DNA of 64,000 nt from Herminiimonas arsenitoxidans (GCF_900130075.1 NZ_LT671418.1:3038001-3102000); one strand, 5' to 3'; positions 37,575-47,244 are shown, counted from the first letter of the stretch. The notes: a model not told the origin generated them from the sequence alone. Program-made: numbers and translations.

Positions 37575-38343
37575 GCGCGGACATTCGATCTGGCTGATTT
37601 TCACGGCGGTGCTGGTCTACGCTTTCCTGTATGTGCCGCTGGCGATAGTGGTGGTCTATTCCTTCAACGATTCGCGTCTGAATGCGGAATGGGTAGGCTT
37701 TACGCTGGATTGGTATCGCAAGCTGTTTGCCAATGAAGAGATGCTGCGTGCGGCTGGCAACTCCTTGATCATTGCGTTGGTTTCCAGTGCGGTATCGACG
37801 CTGCTGGGAACGATGGCGGGCTTTGCCTTGCATAGGTACAAGATACGCTTACTGCAAGTATTGGTACTGACACCGATTGCGATTCCGGAGATTCTGGTTG
37901 GCGTATCGCTGCTGATTTTCTTCGTGATGCTGAATCTGACTTTGGGCATGCTGTCGATTACTCTGGCACATATTGCATTCAGCCTGGGCTTCGTCGCGAT
38001 TGTGGTACGTTCACGCTTGAGTGGCATGGATGAGAGTTTGACCGAAGCGGCGCGCGATTGTGGTGCGACGCCATGGCAGGCTTTCCGCCGCGTGACTTTG
38101 CCTTTGATCATGCCGGGCGTGGTGGCGGGGGCATTGATGGCGTTCACATTGTCGATAGATGATTTTGTTATTACCTTCTTTACTGCTGGTGCGAATACGT
38201 CGACCTTGCCGCTGCAAATCTATTCGATGATCAAGATTGCGGTCACGCCGGAAGTGAATGCCGTATCAACACTGTTGATGGCATTGACCTTGCTTCTGAT
38301 TATTGTCGCATCCAAATTGTCGCCAAACGCCTTCCGTTCCTGA
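37567..38343 (+). CDS. potC: Polyamine ABC importer, permease 2
   Basis: Second permease, 258 residues, MHKRGHSIWLIFTAVLVYA onward. It has about six helices, an EAA loop EAARDCGATPWQAFRRVTLPLIMPG near 175-199, and the later FTLSIDDFVITFFTAGAN that is characteristic of PotC/PotI. The ATG at 37567 overlaps the end of permease 1 by 8 bases. It is followed after 20 bases by the binding protein gene. Confidence 0.92.
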   Translation: MHKRGHSIWLIFTAVLVYAFLYVPLAIVVVYSFNDSRLNAEWVGFTLDWYRKLFANEEMLRAAGNSLIIALVSSAVSTLLGTMAGFALHRYKIRLLQVLVLTPIAIPEILVGVSLLIFFVMLNLTLGMLSITLAHIAFSLGFVAIVVRSRLSGMDESLTEAARDCGATPWQAFRRVTLPLIMPGVVAGALMAFTLSIDDFVITFFTAGANTSTLPLQIYSMIKIAVTPEVNAVSTLLMALTLLLIIVASKLSPNAFRS

Positions 38344-38363
38344 TTTTTTTCTCTAGGTCTGCC

Positions 38364-39425
38364 ATGAAAAAATTACTCGCCATTCTTTCTCTATCGCTGA
38401 TTGCTGTCTCCGCGCAAGCACAGGGGAAGTTGCATCTCTATAACTGGAATAACTACATCGCGGCAGAAACGGTGCAACGCTTTGAAGCCGCGTGCAAATG
38501 CCAGTTGGTGCAAAGCTACTACGGTGACAATGAAGAGATGCTGGCGAAGCTGGCAGCGGGCGCTAAAGGTTACGACTTGATCGTGCCGACCGGTAATGCC
38601 TTGCAATCGCTGATCAAGCAGGGTGCTTTGCAGCCTATCGACAAGAGCAAACTGCCGAATTTCAAGAATCTGAATCCGCAATATCTGAATACCGATTTCG
38701 ATAAGGGGAATCAGTATTCGGTGCCGTATGCGTACACGATCACGCTGCTCGGTTACAACGAGCAAAAGATGAAGGAATTGGGTATTCCAGTCGATAGCTG
38801 GGCGGCGATTTTTGATCCAGCTATTTTGGCCAAGATCAAAGGCAAGGTAACCGTGCTGGATTCGGCTAATGAGTTGATGGCTGCTGCCTTGAAGTATCTG
38901 GGTTACTCGGTCAACGATACCGATGAAAAACACTGGCAGGAAGCCAAGAACGTGATCCTGAAAGCCAAGCCTTACTGGGCTGCATTCAACGGTACCAGCT
39001 ACATCAAGGGTTTGACGGTGGGCGATATCTGGCTGGTGCACGGTTACTCCAGCGATATCTTCCAGGCGGATCAGGATGCACAGAAAGCCGGTCGTAAATT
39101 CCGCATCCGCCACGCTTTGCCGAAAGAAGGCGCTGCGATGTCACTGGATAGCCTGGTGATTCTTAAAGATGCGCCACGGCCTGATCTGGCACATCAATTC
39201 ATCAACCTGATTCTGGATGGCAAGAACTCGGCCGAGTTGACGAACATGATAGGTACCGGCAATCCGAATAGTGCTGCCTTGCCTTACATCAAACCGGACA
39301 TCGCCAAGAACAAGGAGATTTTTCCGGACAAGGCAGAATCGGCCAAACTGGAAATGTTGAAAGATTTGAACAGCAAGCAACGCCGCGCACTGAATCGCAT
39401 CTGGACCGAAATCCGTGCCAAGTAA
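38364..39425 (+). CDS. potD: Polyamine ABC importer, periplasmic binding protein
   Basis: A 353-residue binding protein with signal peptide MKKLLAILSLSLIAVSAQA, cleaved before QGKLHLYNWNNYI. The mature start LHLYNWNNYIAAETVQRFE is the PotD/PotF hallmark. GAKGYDLIVPTGNALQSLI and SVPYAYTITLLGYNEQKM follow the family closely. GDIWLVHGYSSDIFQ contributes to the substrate pocket. It delivers spermidine or putrescine to the PotABC-type complex encoded just upstream. Which polyamine is preferred cannot be decided from these motifs. Confidence 0.92.
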   Translation: MKKLLAILSLSLIAVSAQAQGKLHLYNWNNYIAAETVQRFEAACKCQLVQSYYGDNEEMLAKLAAGAKGYDLIVPTGNALQSLIKQGALQPIDKSKLPNFKNLNPQYLNTDFDKGNQYSVPYAYTITLLGYNEQKMKELGIPVDSWAAIFDPAILAKIKGKVTVLDSANELMAAALKYLGYSVNDTDEKHWQEAKNVILKAKPYWAAFNGTSYIKGLTVGDIWLVHGYSSDIFQADQDAQKAGRKFRIRHALPKEGAAMSLDSLVILKDAPRPDLAHQFINLILDGKNSAELTNMIGTGNPNSAALPYIKPDIAKNKEIFPDKAESAKLEMLKDLNSKQRRALNRIWTEIRAK

Positions 39426-39470
39426 TGGCACGCTTGATCGGTGTGCGATCTTTGCAGGGTTGAAAGTCGT

Positions 39471-39755
39471 ATGCTGAAAGTGATAGCGCAGGATTTTATC
39501 CGGCACGAGTTTATAGAGACGGTACGCCCCTTGTACCAAGAGTTGATTGAAAAGACGCGGCAAGAGAAGGCTTGTATTTCGTACAATCTTTTCATCGATC
39601 AAAAAGATCCCGGTCATTTTGTCTTTATCGAAGAGTGGCCAGATCGACAAGCTTTGGATACGCATTGTCAGACCGAACACTTCCGGCGCCTGGTTCCGCT
39701 GATTGATAGTTACCAGCGCCAGGCAGGCACTTTCCTCTTGATGGATGCCTTTTAA
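39471..39755 (+). CDS. ABM-domain protein (putative quinol monooxygenase-like)
   Basis: A 94-residue ferredoxin-like alpha/beta-barrel protein of the antibiotic biosynthesis monooxygenase group. MLKVIAQDFIRHEFIETVRPLYQE, then ACISYNLFIDQKDPGHFVFIEEWPDRQALDTH and FRRLVPLIDSY, match the two-strand/helix pattern and the W/D-H motif. Relatives oxidise quinols or aromatics without cofactor, or act as stress proteins. It starts 45 bases after the polyamine binding protein and may be read with it, but no clear ribosome-binding site is seen. Substrate unknown. Confidence 0.78.
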   Translation: MLKVIAQDFIRHEFIETVRPLYQELIEKTRQEKACISYNLFIDQKDPGHFVFIEEWPDRQALDTHCQTEHFRRLVPLIDSYQRQAGTFLLMDAF

Positions 39756-39862
39756 GGCGCAAGCGGTATCAGGCGGGGCGCTGCAGTTACAAGTCCTCGG
39801 TAAATCGGGGCAGAAAACCTTTATAATTCAGGGTTTTGGATGATTTTTGCGGGAATTTTTTC

Positions 39863-40186
39863 ATGCCGATTTATGCGTACCGCTGTGAAGCGTGTGGTTT
39901 TGCCAAAGATGTATTGCAAAAGATGTCTGATGCGGTGCTGACCGATTGCCCGACTTGCGGCAAGGCGACTTTCAAAAAGCAGCTGACCGCAGCTGGCTTT
40001 CAGCTCAAGGGCACGGGTTGGTATGTGACTGATTTCCGTGGTGGGCAGGGCGGTACGACTGCGCCAGCCGTTTCCACTACTGCTGCCAGCGATGCACCTG
40101 CGGCCAAGTCAGAAAGTGCTGCCGCGCCAAGTGCGCCACCTGTTGCAGCGCCTGCTGCTAGTTCAGCAAGCAAGTCTGACTCTTGA
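39863..40186 (+). CDS. FmdB-family zinc-ribbon protein
   Basis: A 107-residue protein beginning MPIYAYRCEACGFAKDVLQKMSD. Two CxxC pairs (CEAC and CPTC) form the FmdB/CxxC regulatory-domain zinc ribbon in the first 40 residues. GFQLKGTGWYVTDFR is the typical following segment. The rest is an Ala/Ser/Pro-rich low-complexity tail. A TATAAT at 39822-39827 could serve as its -10. In many betaproteobacteria this gene precedes DUF502 and aspS as here. FmdB proteins are thought to regulate gene expression, but the role is not proven. Confidence 0.87.
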   Translation: MPIYAYRCEACGFAKDVLQKMSDAVLTDCPTCGKATFKKQLTAAGFQLKGTGWYVTDFRGGQGGTTAPAVSTTAASDAPAAKSESAAAPSAPPVAAPAASSASKSDS

Positions 40187-40236
40187 TGAATTCTTCGCGC
40201 CGGAACCATCCGGCGTGATTCTTACGGTAGAAAATC

Positions 40237-40884
40237 ATGCGTAAATATTTTGTTACCGGCTTACTGATACTTGTCCCACTCGCGATTACCTTGTGGGTGT
40301 TGAACCTGATCGTCGGTACGATGGATCAGTCTCTGCTGCTGTTGCCGGCACGCTGGCGGCCGGAAGCATTGTTCGGTTTTGCCATTCCTGGTCTCGGCAC
40401 GATCTTGACGCTGCTGATCATTTTCCTGACGGGTTTGGCGACACGTAACTTTATTGGTAATCGTGTAGTGGCTTTGTGGGAATCGATCTTGCGCCGCATC
40501 CCGGTGTTCAATACGATTTACTCCAGTGTCAAACAAGTTTCGGACACCCTGTTTTCGTCATCCGGCAATGCCTTCCGTAAAGCTTTGCTGATCGAGTATC
40601 CGCGCAAGGGCGCATGGACGATTGCCTTCCTGACCGGCGTGCCGGGCGGCGATGTGCGTAATCATCTGGTAGGCGACTATGTCAGCGTGTATGTGCCGAC
40701 TACGCCGAATCCGACTTCAGGTTTCTTCCTGATGGTGCCGCGTGCAGAAACAGTAGAACTCGATATGAATGTCGATGAAGCATTGAAATACATCGTCTCT
40801 ATGGGCGTCGTTACTCCGGAACACTTTGAAAAGAAACTCATCGTTGATCCGAATCAAGCGCAAGCGAACGATACCCCACAATAA
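40237..40884 (+). CDS. DUF502-family inner-membrane protein
   Basis: A 215-residue protein with two N-terminal membrane helices (FVTGLLILVPLAITLWVLNLIVG and IPGLGTILTLLIIFLTGLATR). The conserved core is RIPVFNTIYSSVKQVSDTLF, with GDYVSVYVPTTPNPTSGFFLMVP after it, the signature of DUF502. Function unknown. The preceding FmdB-like gene and the following aspS form a gene order seen often in betaproteobacteria. Confidence 0.88.
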   Translation: MRKYFVTGLLILVPLAITLWVLNLIVGTMDQSLLLLPARWRPEALFGFAIPGLGTILTLLIIFLTGLATRNFIGNRVVALWESILRRIPVFNTIYSSVKQVSDTLFSSSGNAFRKALLIEYPRKGAWTIAFLTGVPGGDVRNHLVGDYVSVYVPTTPNPTSGFFLMVPRAETVELDMNVDEALKYIVSMGVVTPEHFEKKLIVDPNQAQANDTPQ

Positions 40885-40941
40885 TTAACGATCGCGTACT
40901 ACAGCGATTGCATCAAAAGAACCTGAAACTGGAAATTCACT

Positions 40942-42747
40942 ATGTCAATGCGAACTCATTACTGCGGCCTTACCTCCGAAGCACTTCTTGATCAAACCGT
41001 CAGCCTGTGTGGCTGGGTACATCGTCGTCGCGATCACGGCGGCGTGATCTTCATCGATTTGCGTGACCGCGAAGGCTTGGTCCAAGTCGTTTGCGATCCT
41101 GATCGCGTCGATGTATTCAAAGTTGCAGAAGCTGTACGCAATGAATTCTGCCTGCGCATCACCGGTGTCGTACGTAACCGTCCTGACGGCACCAGCAACA
41201 GCAATCTGACTTCAGGCAAGATCGAAGTGTTGGCGCATGAAGTCGAAGTGCTGAACGCATCCGTCACGCCGCCATTCCAGTTGGATGACGACAATCTGTC
41301 GGAAACCACACGCCTGACACATCGCGTATTGGATCTGCGTCGTCCGCAAATGCAAAACAATCTGCGTCTGCGTTACAAGGTCACAATGGAAGTGCGCAAG
41401 TTCCTCGATGCGCAAGGCTTCATCGATATCGAAACACCGATGCTGACCAAATCGACGCCAGAAGGCGCGCGCGATTATCTGGTGCCATCGCGTGTGAACG
41501 CAGGTCACTTCTTCGCGTTGCCGCAATCGCCGCAATTGTTCAAGCAATTGCTGATGGTTGCCAACTTCGACCGTTACTATCAAATTACCAAATGCTTCCG
41601 CGACGAAGATTTGCGCGCTGATCGTCAGCCTGAATTTACCCAGATCGATTGCGAAACATCGTTCATGAACGAACAGGAAATTCGCGATCTGTTCGAAGGC
41701 ATGATTCGCTTGGTCTTCAAGAACTGCCTCGACGTTGAATTGCCTAACCCATTCCCAGTAATGGATTACGCGACTGCAATGGGCATGTACGGTTCAGACA
41801 AACCAGATATGCGCGTTAAGCTCGAATTCACCGATCTGACCAACATCATGAAAGATGTTGAGTTCAAAGTGTTCTCCGGCGCAGCCAATATGGAAAATGG
41901 TCGCGTAGTTGGTTTGCGTGTGCCAGGCGGCGGCGCGATGCCACGTTCCGAGATCGATGCTTACACACAGTTCGTCGCGATCTACGGTGCTAAAGGTCTG
42001 GCTTACATCAAGGTCAACGAGAAGGCCAAAGGCCGTGACGGCTTGCAATCGCCTATCGTCAAAAATATCCATGATGAAGCATTGGCAAAAATCATCGAAG
42101 CAACCGGCGCGCAAGATGGCGATCTGATTTTCTTCGGTGCCGATAAAGCAAAAATCGTCAACGATGCTATCGGTGCTTTGCGTGTCAAAGTTGGTCACAG
42201 TGATTTCGGCAAAAAGAACGGTTTGTTCGACGACGAATGGCGTCCATTGTGGGTAGTCGACTTCCCTATGTTCGAATACGACGAAGACAATCAGCGCTGG
42301 TCGGCAACCCATCATCCTTTCACCGCGCCTAAAGACGGCCATGAAGACTTGATGGAAACCAACCCGGGCAAATGTATCTCCAAAGCCTACGATATGGTCT
42401 TGAACGGCTGGGAATTGGGCGGCGGTTCGGTTCGTATTCACCGTGCTGATGTACAGAGCAAAGTATTCCGTGCATTGAAGATCGGTGCAGAAGAAGCGCA
42501 ACTCAAGTTCGGCTTCTTGCTCGACGCATTGCAATACGGCGCGCCACCACATGGTGGTCTGGCATTCGGCCTGGATCGCATCGTCACCATGATGACTGGT
42601 GCAGAATCGATCCGCGACGTGATCGCCTTCCCGAAAACCCAACGTGCACAATGTTTGTTGACGCAAGCGCCATCGGAAGTGGACGAAAAGCAATTGCGCG
42701 AATTGCACATTCGTTTGCGCAATGTCGAACCTGCTGTGAAAGCATAA
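40942..42747 (+). CDS. aspS: Aspartate--tRNA ligase
   Basis: Class II aminoacyl-tRNA synthetase of 601 residues. The N-terminal OB-fold anticodon domain ([22 protein letters not shown]) comes first. Class II motif 2 is [18 protein letters not shown] near 218-235 and motif 3 is [13 protein letters not shown] near 535-547. The bacterial insertion domain lies between. Length is typical of bacterial AspRS. Either Met 1 or Met 3 could start translation. A strong terminator follows it. Whether it also mischarges tRNA-Asn, as some bacterial AspRS do, cannot be judged here. Confidence 0.97.
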   Translation: MSMRTHYCGLTSEALLDQTVSLCGWVHRRRDHGGVIFIDLRDREGLVQVVCDPDRVDVFKVAEAVRNEFCLRITGVVRNRPDGTSNSNLTSGKIEVLAHEVEVLNASVTPPFQLDDDNLSETTRLTHRVLDLRRPQMQNNLRLRYKVTMEVRKFLDAQGFIDIETPMLTKSTPEGARDYLVPSRVNAGHFFALPQSPQLFKQLLMVANFDRYYQITKCFRDEDLRADRQPEFTQIDCETSFMNEQEIRDLFEGMIRLVFKNCLDVELPNPFPVMDYATAMGMYGSDKPDMRVKLEFTDLTNIMKDVEFKVFSGAANMENGRVVGLRVPGGGAMPRSEIDAYTQFVAIYGAKGLAYIKVNEKAKGRDGLQSPIVKNIHDEALAKIIEATGAQDGDLIFFGADKAKIVNDAIGALRVKVGHSDFGKKNGLFDDEWRPLWVVDFPMFEYDEDNQRWSATHHPFTAPKDGHEDLMETNPGKCISKAYDMVLNGWELGGGSVRIHRADVQSKVFRALKIGAEEAQLKFGFLLDALQYGAPPHGGLAFGLDRIVTMMTGAESIRDVIAFPKTQRAQCLLTQAPSEVDEKQLRELHIRLRNVEPAVKA

Positions 42748-42768
42748 AGTCGTTTTTACGGCATAATC

Positions 42769-42796
42769 AAAAGGCGCGGAATTCCGCGCCTTTTTT
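42769..42796 (+). terminator. Rho-independent terminator after aspS
   Basis: GGCGCGGAA and TTCCGCGCC form a perfect stem centred near 42782 with A-rich and T-rich flanks (AAAA before, TTTTTT after). It lies about 20 bases past the aspS stop and could act on both strands. Confidence 0.9.
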
Positions 42797-42842
42797 CATT
42801 TCCATCCCTGTATCGTTTGCCGTTTGAAAGAAACGATTTGCA

Positions 42843-43358
42843 ATGACTGTGTCTTACAAAATTCCCGAATCCGTATTGGTCATCATCCATACCGCCAATC
42901 TGGATGTATTGTTGATAGAACGTGCGGATAAGCTCGGATTTTGGCAATCTGTGACGGGTTCCAAGGATGTGGCGGACGAGCTTTTGCTGGAAACGGCGAT
43001 ACGGGAAGTGGGCGAAGAAACCGGGATTGTTGTACAGAATCTAGCTACACAAGCAACATCGCCGCTCCAACAAGGTGCGTTGTCATCTTCAGTTGTTCCA
43101 CTGGAAAATCTGCAGGATTGGCAACTTTCCAATGTTTACGACATCTATCCGGTGTGGCGGCATCGTTATGCGCCCGGCGTGACGCAAAATACCGAGCATG
43201 TGTTCGGTTTGCTGGTGCCGCGTGACATACCGATCGTGTTGGCGCCACGTGAGCATTTGAATTTTGTATGGCTGCCGCACAGAGAGGCGGCGGATAAGTG
43301 TTTTTCATCATCGAATGCCGAAGCAATTTTGCAGTTACCGAGGTACCGCAAGCTTTGA
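42843..43358 (+). CDS. nudB: Dihydroneopterin triphosphate diphosphatase (Nudix)
   Basis: Nudix hydrolase of 171 residues that removes pyrophosphate from dihydroneopterin triphosphate in folate synthesis. FWQSVTGSKDVADELLLET followed by AIREVGEETGI is the Nudix box; the stretch between the Gly and the first Glu is one residue longer than the classical spacing. The N-terminal IPESVLVIIHT and the later VWLPHREAADKCFSSSNAEAI match NudB. It sits directly after aspS, its usual partner in betaproteobacteria, but behind a terminator, so a separate promoter is likely. Confidence 0.9.
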   Translation: MTVSYKIPESVLVIIHTANLDVLLIERADKLGFWQSVTGSKDVADELLLETAIREVGEETGIVVQNLATQATSPLQQGALSSSVVPLENLQDWQLSNVYDIYPVWRHRYAPGVTQNTEHVFGLLVPRDIPIVLAPREHLNFVWLPHREAADKCFSSSNAEAILQLPRYRKL

Positions 43359-43424
43359 CCAGATTGTTTTTCATCTGATGGATGCCGATTCTGATTTTAT
43401 TTCGTAGTTAGGCCATACAACAGC

Positions 43425-44219
43425 ATGAAACTTCGCATTACGACTTACAACATTCACAAAGGCGTATCTTCCTTTGGCCGCCGCTCGCGCGTGCATGCCT
43501 TGAAGCAGGCGATCAGCGCAATGCAATCGGATGTCTTGTTTCTGCAAGAAGTGCAGGGACGACACGATTTGTATGCCTTGAAGCACGCTACCGATTGGCC
43601 TGAGCTGTCGCAGCAGGATTTCCTGGCTGGCGATTCACATGAATGCGCGTATGGCATGAATGCGGTGTATGACCATGGCCATCACGGCAATGCCTTGCTG
43701 AGTTGCTTCCCCATCCTGTCATCGCATAATCAGAATATTTCCGATCATAAGTACGAGTCGCGTGGCATCTTGCATTGCGTAGTACGTACGCCGGAAGCGG
43801 ACGTGCATTGCTTTGTGATTCATCTGGGTTTGTTTGCCGGTAGCAGAAAACGTCAGACCGATGCCTTGATCGATGCCGTATCCAGTTCTACTCCTCCTGA
43901 TGCGCCGCTGATTATTGCCGGCGACTTCAACGATTGGGGTAATCATTTGAGTGAAGAATTGCGCGTACGGCTGGGTGTGACGGAAGTGTTTGATGAAAAT
44001 ATTTCCAGACGTGGCTTTGGCACTTATTTGCGTCAATTGAGTGGTCGTGGTCCCAAGATACAGCCTGCACGTACTTTTCCAGCGGCTATGCCATTTCTGC
44101 AACTGGATCGGATTTATGTGCGCGGTTTCAAAGTAGAATCAGCGGAAGTCTTGCACGGTGCGATGTGGGCCAAGTTGTCTGATCATGCGCCCATCGTTGC
44201 GACCTTGGAGCTGAAGTAG
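43425..44219 (+). CDS. Endonuclease/exonuclease/phosphatase-family protein (YbhP-like)
   Basis: A 264-residue EEP-fold phosphodiesterase. TTYNIHKGVSS at the start holds the metal-site Asn, LFLQEVQGRHD the catalytic Glu, and IIAGDFNDWGNHL and SDHAPIVATLEL the later Asp/Asn and His residues, so the active site is complete. In Escherichia the homologue YbhP sits next to clsB, as here. The substrate is unknown; a phospholipid-related phosphodiester is a guess from context only. Confidence 0.87.
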   Translation: MKLRITTYNIHKGVSSFGRRSRVHALKQAISAMQSDVLFLQEVQGRHDLYALKHATDWPELSQQDFLAGDSHECAYGMNAVYDHGHHGNALLSCFPILSSHNQNISDHKYESRGILHCVVRTPEADVHCFVIHLGLFAGSRKRQTDALIDAVSSSTPPDAPLIIAGDFNDWGNHLSEELRVRLGVTEVFDENISRRGFGTYLRQLSGRGPKIQPARTFPAAMPFLQLDRIYVRGFKVESAEVLHGAMWAKLSDHAPIVATLELK

Positions 44220-44348
44220 GATATGGTTGAATAGGCCGTCAATAGAGCGGCAAGCGCGTATGGAAGATGTAGGCGCGCTTTAGAAAACAGTTGGCACAGG
44301 TAACGCCTGTGTATCCGACGCACCATTCATAGCAAGGCATTCCCATTT

Positions 44349-45515
44349 ATGCGTCCAGTCAGTTTTGTCGGTAACAACGATATCCAGCTCCTGCACTGCG
44401 GCGGAGAGTATTTTCCTGCGCTGATCAAAGCCTTTGATGCAGCCGTGCAGGAAATTTATCTCGAGACGTATATTTTTGCTGCTGACGATACTGGCAACGA
44501 GATCAAGGCTGCACTGGCACGCGCGGCACAACGTGGCGTGATCGTGAATGTGCTGACCGATTGGCTGGGTACCGGCAATAAAGAGTCGGCATTACTGGAT
44601 CGCGAATTTAAAAAACTGGGGATAGAGCATCGCAGCTTTAATCCCTTGTTTATCCGTGGCATCGCCCGCATGCATAGAAAAGTCTGCGTAGTGGACAGGC
44701 AGGAAGCTTTTCTTGGTGGCTTGAATATCGTTGACGATATGCATGATGATGGCGATGTGAATATCGCATTGCCGGCACCACGCTGGGATTTTGCCGTACG
44801 CATTACCGGCCCCTTGGTTGCCAACATACATTGGGATGTTGCGGTGCAATGGGCGCGCCTCGGTAGTTTGAGTTGGCGTACGCGTTGGGCAACTTTCAAA
44901 GAACAGCGTCAATCTCAACCTGGCGATGCACGCGAACCTATGGTGGCTGGTCTGGTGATGCGCGACAACTTACGCAATCGCCGCACGATACAAGCTGCGT
45001 ATCTGAAAGCTTTGGGTAGCGCGCGCCATTCCGCATTACTAGCCAATCCATACTTTGCACCCGGGCGTAAATTGCGTAACGGTCTGGCGTCTGCTGCACG
45101 GCGCGGTGTTGATGTCACGCTTTTGTTGGGCATAGGGCACTATCGTTTTCAGGATGTGGTGGCACGCTCCTTTTATCGCGGATTATTGAAGGCTGGCGTC
45201 AAGATAGTTGAATATCGCAAGACGCATTTGCATGGCAAGGTAGCTGTGATTGACGACACTTGGTCTACCGTCGGTTCGAGCAATTGCGATGGCTTCAGCC
45301 TGTTCCTGAATCAGGAAGCCAACGTCGTGGTGCTTGATACTAAGTTCGCACAAAACCTGCGCGCGCACATAGAGCAGGGCATAGCCGATGGCGTGGTGAT
45401 GAACTGGAAAGAGTACGAAAGCATCCCTTTATATAAACGCCTTTTTTATCACGCAGCCTATTTCATTTATAAAAATCTCATGCGCGTGATGACGTGGGGA
45501 AAATCGAACGAGTAG
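44349..45515 (+). CDS. clsB: Cardiolipin synthase B (phospholipase-D type)
   Basis: A 388-residue PLD-superfamily enzyme that makes cardiolipin or other phospholipids by transphosphatidylation. The two HKD motifs are HRKVCVVDRQEAFLGG near 110-125 and HGKVAVIDDTWSTVGSSN near 296-313. Length fits ClsB rather than ClsA, and there are no N-terminal membrane helices. The YbhP-like gene lies directly upstream. An AAGCGCG...CGCGCTT stem at 44252-44280 lies between the two, with a poor U-run. The C-terminus is amphipathic (LYKRLFYHAAYFIYKNLMRVM), suggesting membrane binding. Confidence 0.92.
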   Translation: MRPVSFVGNNDIQLLHCGGEYFPALIKAFDAAVQEIYLETYIFAADDTGNEIKAALARAAQRGVIVNVLTDWLGTGNKESALLDREFKKLGIEHRSFNPLFIRGIARMHRKVCVVDRQEAFLGGLNIVDDMHDDGDVNIALPAPRWDFAVRITGPLVANIHWDVAVQWARLGSLSWRTRWATFKEQRQSQPGDAREPMVAGLVMRDNLRNRRTIQAAYLKALGSARHSALLANPYFAPGRKLRNGLASAARRGVDVTLLLGIGHYRFQDVVARSFYRGLLKAGVKIVEYRKTHLHGKVAVIDDTWSTVGSSNCDGFSLFLNQEANVVVLDTKFAQNLRAHIEQGIADGVVMNWKEYESIPLYKRLFYHAAYFIYKNLMRVMTWGKSNE

Positions 45516-45641
45516 TGCAGGCAATAGTTTTTCACTTCGCTTGAATTCCTTTTCATGCTGCCTGGTTTTTCAGACCGTGGATCGCGGCAGAGGCGGTCGC
45601 CGGCGTGCGATTGAAAATAGATTTACACTATTGAATCTTAA

Positions 45642-45689
45642 GTGGCGCTGATAGGCATTGAATGAGTAATTCAATGTTGTCGGCGCCAC
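45642..45689 (+). promoter_or_regulatory. Nested inverted repeat upstream of the MFS exporter
   Basis: Outer arms GTGGCGC (45642-45648) and GCGCCAC (45683-45689) enclose inner arms CATTGAAT (45656-45663) and ATTCAATG (45669-45676). A further ATTGAA-type sequence occurs twice more upstream within 60 bases. There is no U-run. The layout suits a repressor operator for the exporter gene 37 bases downstream, or an mRNA leader hairpin. Confidence 0.55.
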
Positions 45690-45725
45690 AATTATTTCGA
45701 CGTCCGATAAGCGGGTTGGATAAAA

Positions 45726-47120
45726 ATGGTCAAGCAGAATGGCGATGTTGTGAATCAGGACGCAATAGAGAGTGACGGCTTGCCAATTGCCGAGCGACGC
45801 TGGGCGATAGTCTCGGTCGCTATTGGTGTTGCCATGGCATCGCTGGATACGGCGATTGCCAATACGGCTTTGCCGGCGATGGCCAGTCAGTTGGGTACAA
45901 CGCCGGCTGATTCTGTGTGGATCGTGAACATCTACCAACTCGCGATGGTGGCGACCTTGCTGCCGTTTGCTGCGCTGGGTGAAATTCTGGGCTATCGCCG
46001 CGTTTGTATCTTCGGCCTGGTTCTCTTTACCTTGGCATCCTTGGCCTGTGCTTACGCGTGGTCCTTGCCGACACTGGTCATTGCTCGCTTTTTCCAAGGT
46101 GTGGGTGCCAGCGCCATCATGGGCGTTAATACCGCTTTGTTACGCTCGATTTATCCAGCCAAGATGCTGGGGCGTGGCTTGGGTACGAATGCGCTGGTGG
46201 TGGCGGTAGCGTTTGCAATTGGGCCGACTGCTGCATCCTTAATCCTGTCCGTGGCGCCTTGGCCTTGGCTGTTTGCGATCAATGTGCCGCTGGGTCTGCT
46301 TGCGTTCTTTTTGGCGCGCAGAGTCTTGCCGCATACGCAGCGTGCGACGCATAAATTCGATTTCTTGACGGCGCTTTACAACGTGGGTGCCTTCGGCCTG
46401 TTGATTCTTGCAATAGGCGAGGGCGCGCATTTGAGTGATGCTAGAACGGTTGCGCTGGAAGTCGTGGGCGCCTTGATTTTCTTTGCTCTGCTATTGCATA
46501 GACAGAGAGGTCATAGCGCGCCAATGTTGCCGGTCGATTTGTTCCGCCGCCCATTGTTTGCGCTTTCTTCATTCACAGCGGTGTGTACTTTTGCGACGCA
46601 AAGTCTGGCCTTCGTTTCTTTGCCGTTTTATTTTGAAGCAGTGCTGGGTCGTTCTGCGGTGGAGACGGGATTCCTGATTACACCGTGGGCGGTACTGGTT
46701 GGCATCATGGCACCAATTGCGGGACGCCTGAGTGATCACTATCCGCCGGGCATGCTGGGTGGAATTGGCTTGTCGGCATTGTCGGCCGGTATGGTCTCGC
46801 TGGTTCTGATCTCGCCCGATGCAACGACCTTCGATATTTGCTGGCGTATGGCAGTGTGCGGTATCGGTTTTGGTTTCTTTCAGGCGCCGAATCTGCGTGC
46901 GATCATGAGTAGCGCGCCGCCTGCACGTGGAGGCAGTGCGAGCGGTGTGGTGGCTACGTCACGTTTGATAGGTCAGGCATCAGGTGCAGCATTGGCGGCA
47001 TTTTGCTTCACCATTTCCAACGCGCATGGCGAAATCCTTGCGCTGAGTTTGGGTGCTGGTTTTGCGGCTATTGCGAGCATTGCGAGTTTCTCGCGTTTGT
47101 TTGTGCAGCAGGTTAAATAG
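45726..47120 (+). CDS. MFS drug exporter (DHA2 type)
   Basis: A 464-residue multidrug-type major facilitator with around 14 hydrophobic segments, as in the EmrB/QacA group. The N-terminal SVAIGVAMASLDTAIANTALPAM holds the family motif D1-like Asp; RFFQGVGASAIMGVNTALL carries a typical motif C region, and RLSDHYPPGML a motif A-like loop. Its cargo is unknown. It is preceded by a striking nested inverted repeat, but no adjacent regulator gene is seen, and it is followed by a convergent terminator shared with the anti-sigma gene. Confidence 0.85.
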   Translation: MVKQNGDVVNQDAIESDGLPIAERRWAIVSVAIGVAMASLDTAIANTALPAMASQLGTTPADSVWIVNIYQLAMVATLLPFAALGEILGYRRVCIFGLVLFTLASLACAYAWSLPTLVIARFFQGVGASAIMGVNTALLRSIYPAKMLGRGLGTNALVVAVAFAIGPTAASLILSVAPWPWLFAINVPLGLLAFFLARRVLPHTQRATHKFDFLTALYNVGAFGLLILAIGEGAHLSDARTVALEVVGALIFFALLLHRQRGHSAPMLPVDLFRRPLFALSSFTAVCTFATQSLAFVSLPFYFEAVLGRSAVETGFLITPWAVLVGIMAPIAGRLSDHYPPGMLGGIGLSALSAGMVSLVLISPDATTFDICWRMAVCGIGFGFFQAPNLRAIMSSAPPARGGSASGVVATSRLIGQASGAALAAFCFTISNAHGEILALSLGAGFAAIASIASFSRLFVQQVK

Positions 47121-47185
47121 GCGAGTGTATCGGCGTGATCTTCAGAACGTGCGATGGATGTCTATGTAATAAACATGTATGAATA

Positions 47186-47234
47186 AAAAAGAGCGTATGC
47201 ATCGCCTGTTATCGCGATACATACGCTCTTTTTA
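47186..47234. terminator. Bidirectional terminator between the MFS and anti-sigma genes
   Basis: GAGCGTATGCATCGC (47191-47205) pairs with GCGATACATACGCTC (47214-47228) with one mismatch. AAAAAA precedes the stem and TTTTT follows it, so it can act on both converging genes. Confidence 0.9.
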
Positions 47235-47244
47235 TTTCATCTAT

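Noticed and set aside
44252..44280. Terminator between the YbhP-like gene and clsB
   Set aside because: Seven-base arms but a long loop and poor U-run; noted only in the clsB entry.
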